Assembly (NCBI RefSeq): GCF_000516985.1
Contig: NW_006917096.1
Coordinates: forward strand, 1,969,606-2,033,605
Direction of reading: 5' to 3'
DNA from: Pestalotiopsis fici W106-1
Taxonomy: Eukaryota; Ascomycota; Sordariomycetes; Amphisphaeriales; Sporocadaceae
Length of the DNA: 64,000 nt
The translations under genes were made by a program, and so were the position numbers. Below, one piece after another: positions 56,928-64,000 of this stretch (position 1 is the first letter of the stretch; each line of letters begins with the position of its first letter). A model generated the notes under the pieces. It did no database searches. It worked only from the letters and a program-made list of their open reading frames with translations, and was not told where the DNA came from.

Positions 56928-57941
56928 TTTGGAGTGTGTTTTCTCAAGGCCAACCACAAGAAAAACATGCCTTTTGGTAAATGATTCAGTCCTTGGTTTA
57001 ATTTAGCTATTCCAGTTTGCAGTGTATATTCAAACATTTAAGAAGAACAAAACAAGCATTGCTATATCAGCCTCGCTAGTCCCATAAGTTCTGTGGCGTA
57101 AGAAAATCATCTGCCGTGTTTTGTGATGAGAAACGCTCACCCCCCTTTACTTTCTTGAGCCGCATGAGGCTCATCAAGCCTTGATGCGACACTTGCACCT
57201 GAAAATTGCCCCAAACATTTTGTCGGCCGTTCGGCACACCCGGGGAATTGTTCTAAATCGGTGCGCCCAATAACATGGCCTCGAGAATCCGAAAAGTTCG
57301 GGTTTGTAAAAGGTGAAAATAGAACAGAAAAGTAAACCTAGGTCAAAGCATGTGAACAGGAGCTGGACATTGACCGAAGATCTCCGTTTTTGCCGAACCA
57401 CTGACAAGAATGGTGAGAAAGGAATATGCGTACCTAAAAGGTCAGTTAGGAACCGATACTGAAAGTGTTCTGCTGCTCCGGGATGGTGGGTATTGTTTGA
57501 CATGTGGATCACTGAAACCTCGCCGGAGGACTAGGGCACTTATAGTACGGGATACGTAAGACTAGGCGCTGTTTGTCGGACCCGGCTGCCAAGTCTAGTG
57601 GATTGGCCGCCAGTAACAAATATCTATTTAATATGTGTCTATGTGTAGGTATGAAGTGTGTATTCGTGTTGTGCTCGTACTGTACTCGTACTGAGCCTGT
57701 GAACACTGTCGCTGAGCTTCCCATTCTAGAGTGATTGACTCTTTTATTCGATTGCTCTGTGTTCAATTGATTAATGTGGCTTGCAAGATGGAAGGATTCT
57801 AGAAAGAGACTGCATACTGATTGCTGGGAAACAAGATTCATGTATGCTCTAAAAGCCTGTGACTTGCTTACCAGATACAGCGAGCGTCGTAACACGGCCA
57901 GGGTCCTCGGTAGGCGCGTGCGTGGGTGTGGGTTTTGCCTA
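56928..57941. other. Intergenic region up to the mariner remnant
   Basis: About 1 kb with no supportable gene; the long minus frame at 57509-58033 runs across the transposon boundary and has no domain. Confidence 0.5.
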
Positions 57942-58749
57942 CAGTGGGGTATCAATTTTACTCGGTCCACCCACTTAAAAAGTCGCGTTACGCGTGGTAT
58001 ACGCGACTTACACCTTCTTTTCTTTTTTACCACAACACGTTTAAAATGGCCGATGAACTAGACGAAATCTTGAATCCCATTCTACGGGATCAGAAGCCCG
58101 GTATGGACTTTTCCCCGAAGAAAAAGGCCTTCGCGTTGGGGCTACACTATGGTGGAATGTCTCAACGCGAAGTCGCGCGTCGCTTTCGTACCAGCCGCTC
58201 CTCCATTCAACGCTGGAAAAACCAGCTCAAACTCTACAAATCTTTCTTAAAAAGACCTAGCAGAGGGCGTAAGGGTTTTACGGACCGTCAGCGACGTAGC
58301 ATGCTTACAATTTGCAAAAGGAACCGTAACGCGTCGTGGAGAGATGTAATCCGAGGTCTACCCTTTGATGTATCCAAATCTACGGTGCGACGGCAACTCC
58401 AGAAGGAAAAACTCCGGAAATGGAGGTCCCAGAAAAGAATCCCATTATCCAAGGAGGACGCCAGGGCCAGATATGCCTTTGCATGCTAGGGATTACAGAA
58501 CCTGGACGAGGTGAAGGCGGTACGTGCATACAAAGTTGTCGACGCGCCATAGCTAACAGCACAGATGATCTACTCCGACGAGTCCTCCTGCCAAAACTCC
58601 TCCTCGAGCCCAACCGCGTGGGTTTTTCGTTACCCGAGCGAGAAATTCAAAAAGGAATTCGTGAACCTCAAGAACTATGTTAAAGCCAACATTTCCATTA
58701 TGGTTTGGGGGTCGATCTGGGCCGAGAAAGTACGTGGTGTGGATGTGGG
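57942..58749 (+). mobile_element. Tc1/mariner-like element, 5' part, cut by an assembly gap
   Basis: The likely left end is CAGTGGGGTATC just after a TA at 57940-57941, the target of this superfamily. About 40 bp inside it lies a short inverted repeat, AAGTCGCGT (57980-57988) and ACGCGACTT (58001-58009). The transposase frame follows. The right end is not seen because the element runs into the gap; no matching inverted terminus was found beyond it. Confidence 0.65.
58046..58749 (+). pseudogene. Tc1/mariner transposase remnant with an intron and an in-frame stop
   Basis: The frame from ATG 58046 gives a paired-type helix-turn-helix region (FALGLHYGGMSQREVARRF, RTSRSSIQRWKNQL, SWRDVIRGLPFDVSKSTVRR). 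A TAG at 58487-58489 interrupts it. The same frame continues (GLQNLDEVKA) to a 45-nt intron at 58520-58564 with GTACGT donor, GCTAAC branch and CACAG acceptor. The DDE domain then starts MIYSDESSC, with the first catalytic Asp, and goes on to NISIMVWGSIW before the gap at 58750. The TAG stands where a CAG would fit, which is a C-to-T change typical of RIP. The catalytic remainder is missing from the sequence. Confidence 0.75.
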
Positions 58750-58849
58750 NNNNNNNNNNNNNNNNNNNNNNNNNNNNNNNNNNNNNNNNNNNNNNNNNNN
58801 NNNNNNNNNNNNNNNNNNNNNNNNNNNNNNNNNNNNNNNNNNNNNNNNN
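58750..58849. other. Assembly gap (100 N)
   Basis: Exactly 100 N, placed inside the transposase remnant, which suggests that a repeat collapsed or broke the assembly. Confidence 0.99.
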
Positions 58850-60927
58850 ACTGTAGCAGTTTTGCGGGGGGGCTTGTGCTTGTGCTTGGGATTTGGTTGT
58901 ACCTATTCCCAGTGGACACCATCGAACAGCTTCCATAACTAGGCGTCGATCATACGATCTCAAACTTCTCTTGCCCAAAATTTCCCAAATACTGTTCTGC
59001 TTCCGGTTACGTTCAATCAATGAGGGTGCGTCAGATCTTGCACGCAACAACCAATGGCTTTCTTCGAGTCAAGTACGGCAGAGGAGCAATAGGACGACAC
59101 AAAAGAGCGTGGAGTATTTCTCGGAGGTGGTCAGCCACTCTACATGACAGATTGACTGCCTTTAGGTGGCAGTTTAAGGCTATGATCTGTCGTTGGCTGC
59201 TATACCTTCCCGAATCGCGCGGCGTTAGCGAGGTCAGGTAAACACCATGGCCAATCTATCTGCTCTAAAGTCGGCTGAAATGGGGTTCATTTTGGGCCGG
59301 GGCCTTGTAAGCTCAGCTCCCAATTCTCCAATGAGATGGCCCAGCAGCTGACAAAGAGGAGAGAAAAGAAGAAGAAAATAATTCATTTTCACACAGACAC
59401 GTGGTCAGGCAGACAGACCAAACGGCTTAGGCCGATCTCTTTCTCGCTGCTGTCTTCCCTATGAGGCAACGTTCTGCATTGGCTTTCCACTTCCGGGGAT
59501 GTTTGGAACGGGGTACCGGCATATACGCCGATGCATGAAGCAAGCTCGTCGTTATTGCTCTCTCTCTCTTCTTGCATACAGTATCTTGTGCCTGTAGTAC
59601 TTTCTCCTTTACCCTAGCACCGTCCAGCATAATTCAAACCCACCCTCCATCCACATATGTGCGACGACACCTGCAGCTCTCAAGGCCGTCTTCTTGCCCC
59701 AAGGCACCCCCCCGGCCTGCTGCCGCTTTCAGCCTTTTAGCGCTCGCCCCCCTCCCTTAATTCTTAATGAGCCGCTCATAATAATATCAAGTCGGAATAA
59801 TTCATGTGCGTACTCATGTACGCGTCTTGGCTCGGCCTGAGTACTGTTATTGTTGTTGTTGCTATTCTTTTTCTTCTTCTCTCCCTCGTTGGTCGTTGGG
59901 TCCCCTCCCTCCATCACAAGTTTCGAGACAAACCGGCCCCTTCCCCTACTGATTGCCCTCGTGCTTTTTCACCACCTATACTATTTCATCATGGCATGAT
60001 GTACTGATTGCAAGAGCCGTTTTAGCCTGATTGTGCCGATGCAGTTTATTCTCATACAAAGTAGGGGCGGGCGGCATGTTCGAGTTCGCGCGCGCGCACA
60101 CGCACACGCACACGCTGTAAAAGTGACATGGGGCATCATGAAATGGTGCGTGACCTGTCAAGTTCTCTTTGCATACAGTAGATTACTTGCCCCCACTGAA
60201 GACTGCAAGAATCCTTGCTTGGGACTGGACGTACTGCTTTCTTTTCTGGCTTTCCTCAGGATAATATTGTTGTTGTCTAATCTGGGCCTTACCTGTTGTT
60301 CTTTTCTTCTTGTACGTGCCTCGTGGGCTTCAATATTATTGTGGATTCTCTTCTTTTATTTTTCCACTCTTTCCTGCGGCCTTCCTGTTTATCTTGGTTG
60401 CAGGTTAGGAAAATATTTCGATCTTGGGATACTAAACCCCCCTGCATACATACACCTTTATCCCTGTCTTTCACAAACCCCCCCTGCTTCCCTGCTTCTC
60501 TGCTTTTCTTCCCCATACTTGTGATTAACAGCGTTGCTTTTCTCTTCCTGCTTCTGGCTTCTAGAAGTCTTCTAGGGTATATGACTAGCCCAAGTCCCCA
60601 CACCGCGGATGCCGCGCCGGGAAGGATTCAACTCTTCTCTATGTTTTAATACTACTTCTCTCGTGTCATTTTATTCTTCAGCTTCAGCCCTAGCTCACGG
60701 ACGTTCTCGTATTTGCTTCTTCGACAGTCTCACCTCGTACAAATATATTCTCTTGCAAGAGACTTTTTTACCTTTGGGTCCAAAAAGAAGGGTAGACGAA
60801 ACACATTCATCAGAAGACGGACCCAGGCACTCGGGCTAACGCCATGAACGACTCGACAACGAATCCGTAATAAAACAAAAACCCAATCCCGACCGCCTCT
60901 ATCAAACCCTCCCTCGCTGTCGTGGCA
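58850..60927. other. Gene-poor intergenic region
   Basis: 2.1 kb without a supportable gene. The middle and right parts are T/C-rich (59560-59920, 60240-60540) with a short CA/CG-alternating tract at about 60089-60118. The right end is the likely promoter and leader of the Pth11-like gene. Confidence 0.5.
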
Positions 60928-62275
60928 ATGTCTGGACTGGGACCAGGCAATGATGTGCCCGACGTGACACAGGGTCCGGCACTGCTCGGTGTATCAGTGA
61001 CCATGACTGCATTGGCACTCTTGACCAGTATACTCCGGTTCTGTGTTAGAGTGAGAATCAATCGAAAGGTCGTGTGGGATGACTTGGTCTTGGGAGTGGC
61101 CATGGTGAGTTACACCAATATTCTTTTGGCGTTTTACAGAAATCAATTGAGTGGAGACCTGGGTTCTGATATTGAGTGCTAGCTTTTTGGACTGATCGGC
61201 GCCATCATGACCCTCGTCGAAGGAGCCAACCAAGAAAACATGACTACTGTCATCAAGTTCGACTATCTTTCCCAGCCTTGGCTCTCACTGACCTCGGCAC
61301 TGAGCAAGGTGTCCATATGCCTCTTCTTTCTCCGACTCGTGTCTCGAATTAGGGCTTGGAAGATTGTACTGGGAGCACAGGCCTCCATGATTGTCCTCGT
61401 TTCCCTGATATACTGCTTCACAACGCTGCTGCAGTGTCGCCCCCTCGAAAAATTGTGGAACATGTCAGTGGATGGAGAGTGCTGGGGCATGGAAGTTCAG
61501 CATGGCATTGAATATTTCCAAGGCGCTTATGATGTGTTTTCTGGGCTGTTTATCGCCCTCTTTCCTCTCATGGTCATTCGTGACTTGGGAATTTCGCGTG
61601 GTCTCCGTTTGCCTTTTTATATCCTTTCCATCACCAGCGTTGTGTGAGTACAATCTATTTCCCCAGCTCTTCGGCATGGTGATCGAGAGTTACTAACATG
61701 GGTTTTCGTTTAGCATTACTATACTTTCAATCGTCAGGACGTATAACATTTCACTTGTAACCTCTAATGAAAGCTTTTCATATCAAGTCATTTGTACAAT
61801 ACTAGCAGTGTGAGTATCTCAACCACTTGTCCAACCATAACAATGTACTAACGCTATAATTAGTCTGGTGCAAAGCCTTAATATCATTGCCGCCAATATC
61901 ATGCCCATTGCAACACTCTTCTCAAACCGCATCCGGCCCATCAGCCAAGCCCTCAGCGCCGCAGCCAGCGCCCGGGAAAACGACGACGCCGTCTCGATCC
62001 TGTCGCGCGCCTCGGAGCCCTCCAAGCTCAGCCGGCCGTCGCGACGAAACAGCACCGGGTCCAAATTTGTGCTCGAGAGCCCCTCGAGGGACAGCTTCGA
62101 GGCCCAGTCCATTCGAGACGTGGCCGGCGGTGCCGAAGCCTGGCCCATGGGCATCATCAAGACGGTCAGCGTCGAGGTCACGCAAGAGTCGGCGCCTGAT
62201 CTCGAGCGCGGGCTCACTATTGGTGAGCTCAAGCGCTCGGCCAGTCGGGAAGACTGGTATAGACATTTGTCTTGA
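60928..62275 (+). CDS. Pth11-like / fungal rhodopsin-domain integral membrane protein
   Basis: Four exons: 60928-61104, 61183-61643, 61714-61809, 61864-62275; introns of 78, 70 and 54 nt; 381 residues. ATG 60928 is used; a GTG 6 bases upstream is in frame. Seven membrane segments are expected. Marks of the family (SAT4/fungal rhodopsin-like) are ALALLTSILRFCVRVRINRK with DDLVLG, the helix starting WLSLTSALSKVSICLFFLRL, CRPLEKLWNMSVDGECWG between helices 4 and 5, and PLMVIRDLGISRGLRLPFY. There is no CFEM domain. The cytosolic tail is long, Ser-rich and ends TIGELKRSASREDWYRHLS. Members act as putative surface receptors; the ligand here is unknown. Short introns split the last two membrane helices. 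Confidence 0.9.
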
Positions 62276-63450
62276 TTTGTTTTCAATCATGTGTTTTTTT
62301 TTTCTCGATTTGGGGGGGTTTCGACTTTCATCTTTTTTTTCTTTTCAATGTTTACGGCCGCGCGTTCATTCCGCACTGCACAGCGATGGGAGTCAAAAAG
62401 GGAAATTGATGGCAAAACAATTATAAACTGGATAGATTTCGATACCACTGTACAATTACTCTCAAGGGCAGTTTTTGGGCTGGGAAAACTATGTACACTA
62501 GGTATTAAATATGCTCTTCGTGGAGTTTATAGACGGGGTTTTGTTTCTTCGTCTTTTGTTTTCAATATATCTTGTACACTTCTGCTAGTCTGCAATAGTA
62601 TAAGGCATTCCTAAACGAGTTTACGGCTTATACATGGCTTAGAAGTCACATTGCACTTACAACGGGCCGCATTTCTCACTGCAATTTTCAACCTAACGAA
62701 GAAGGTGTTTGTCCCTAGCAGCAGCGTATAAACTAAACACCCTCTGACTGCCACACTTTTTTTTCCCACTGCATTTTCAGCGCCAACAAAGGAGAGAACC
62801 ACCACTTGGCGCAGATTTCATTTCGTATTCGTTGGATTGTTGAGTTCATCGATCAAGCACTTTGTTCCAATAGGTATCTTTTCGCCTTTCGGTGAGTCTG
62901 AGCACGCTGGTGAAAGCTTGGGATACGCTGGAGACGTGAACCCAATTATAAGCTTCCCATCACTAATAACATACAAAAGGGGTTGAAGCTCGGCAAATAC
63001 ACATACATGGTCAATTCACGACTACACTGAAATGTAATTTGCGTAGGATTTATGATTCAGATACAGCATGATTAATAGCATAATATAAATCTCGAGGAAC
63101 AAGCAATTATTGCGATAAAGGAATTTCTTAGTTGTTCTCAGCAGCGCAAGCAAAAGATAAAGCATCCTCACTGAAGATGACTGCAGAGCTAGAGAGCCAT
63201 TTCACTTATATTTGTGGAGTCCCTCGTTTCTTGCCTAGAAATTTCGTTCCTCGGCCGAATAATTACGGGTTTCCCCATGTCCATGGGCTGTCATTGATCT
63301 CTGTCTTGATCTTGATGATTGGCTAACGTTAGATTTCAAGGATTCTTTCACTGCATTTTTAACCTTCACGAAGGACATGTAGTTTTATGACGCAGCTGAA
63401 CCACTTGTTTCTGCTTTCGGTTGAGAGCTCGCAAATAGGATCGAGAAAAA
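62276..63450. other. Intergenic region
   Basis: 3' flank of the Pth11-like gene and further noncoding DNA; base composition shifts to AT-rich near 63450. Confidence 0.5.
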
Positions 63451-64000
63451 AAACCGCCTATTTTAATATAATATATGAACAATCTTACGAGGTTCACGAG
63501 ACTGCAGAACTGTATAAACGATGGCAGAAAGGGAATTAATTAAAGGATGCGATATAATAATTATTTATAAGCCTAAAAACTGCTAATTTCCCGTTTATAT
63601 AGCTATTTACGGTAATAAATCCGTAGGCACCCGGCTATAGCCGCTTTTAGATTTTTTTACGATCTTTTATTAATTATAAGTATTAGCAGGCCTTAGCGTT
63701 TTCCGTTAATACGCTTTTTCGTTAGGCCGCTAAAGTTATTCGTAAATTTTTAAGCTTAATAAGTTAATAAATTTTTAATATTTATTCTTATTAAATGGCT
63801 TTATAAATCCGTTAGCTAAATTTAAATTCGTTGGTGTTTATTTTATTTTAATTTTGCTTTTTATAATTTTATTACGAATAGCGTATATATATAGCTTTAG
63901 GTGCTTTTTTTTTTATTATATTTATAAATTCGGCTTATTTTTTAGCTTTAATATTATTTTTAAGCAGCGTAATCGGATTTTCCGGTATTAATTTAAGCTT
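63451..64000. repeat. AT-rich, RIP-like block at the right end
   Basis: From about 63450 to the window end the DNA is dominated by TTA, TAA, ATT and TTTATAA words, with stops in all frames and few CA or TG dinucleotides compared with TA. This is the look of a repeat degraded by repeat-induced point mutation. The original element cannot be recognised. Confidence 0.7.

Noticed and set aside
56004..56957. 317-residue minus-strand frame over the thiolase
   Set aside because: It is an antisense shadow of GC-rich thiolase codons; the plus strand shows all thiolase motifs.
57509..58033. 174-residue minus frame
   Set aside because: It crosses the left end of the mariner element and has no recognisable domain.

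Overview
The window is nuclear DNA of a filamentous ascomycete, most likely a Sordariomycete and probably Hypocreales. The evidence is short GT-AG introns of about 45-190 nt with CTRAY branch points, A/G-rich contexts at start codons, Zn2Cys6 regulators, GH75 chitosanase and Pth11-like rhodopsin families, introns inside tRNAs, and C-to-T (RIP-like) decay in repeats. Species was not determined. Two 100-N runs (37817-37916 and 58750-58849) are scaffold gaps. Exon coordinates below were worked out by eye from splice motifs, reading phase and family similarity.

Layout. 1-5.7 kb: the 3' end of adenylate kinase, a SWIM-finger Sws1-like recombination protein, mitochondrial coproporphyrinogen oxidase, and two intron-bearing tRNA genes (Glu-CTC, Leu-CAG). 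5.7-13.8 kb: gene-poor, with one small SMP-domain gene. 13.8-20.1 kb: a six-exon Zn2Cys6 regulator, a small secreted elicitor-like protein and an F-box protein. 21-30.8 kb: an MCH1-type transporter, a secreted type-B carboxylesterase, a five-exon GH75 chitosanase with duplicated Cys-rich tail modules, and a PLP homeostasis protein. 31.6-37 kb: the snoRNP factor Bcd1, the P-body protein Scd6/Lsm14 and an orphan Trp/Pro-ended protein. 38.1-43.9 kb: a divergent pair that is the most unusual part of the window. 44.6-57 kb: Rqc1/TCF25, the copper chaperone Atx1, an acid phosphatase, a second Zn2Cys6 regulator and a peroxisomal SCPx-type thiolase. 57.9-64 kb: a decayed Tc1/mariner copy cut by an assembly gap, a Pth11-like membrane protein, and an AT-rich block at the right end.

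Most genes are unrelated housekeeping or secretory genes with no operon logic. The exception is the divergent pair at 38.1-43.9 kb. One gene encodes a protein with degenerate C2H2 fingers and a C-terminal Clr5 domain. The other encodes a fusion of a DUF7580 (pseudokinase-like) region, a small RRM-like module and a SesB-type serine hydrolase. These domain types recur in fungal NLR-related and incompatibility proteins, but here there is no NACHT, NB-ARC or repeat domain. I propose the pair as a candidate fungal self/non-self or cell-death module. That function is inferred from domain content and gene arrangement, not shown.
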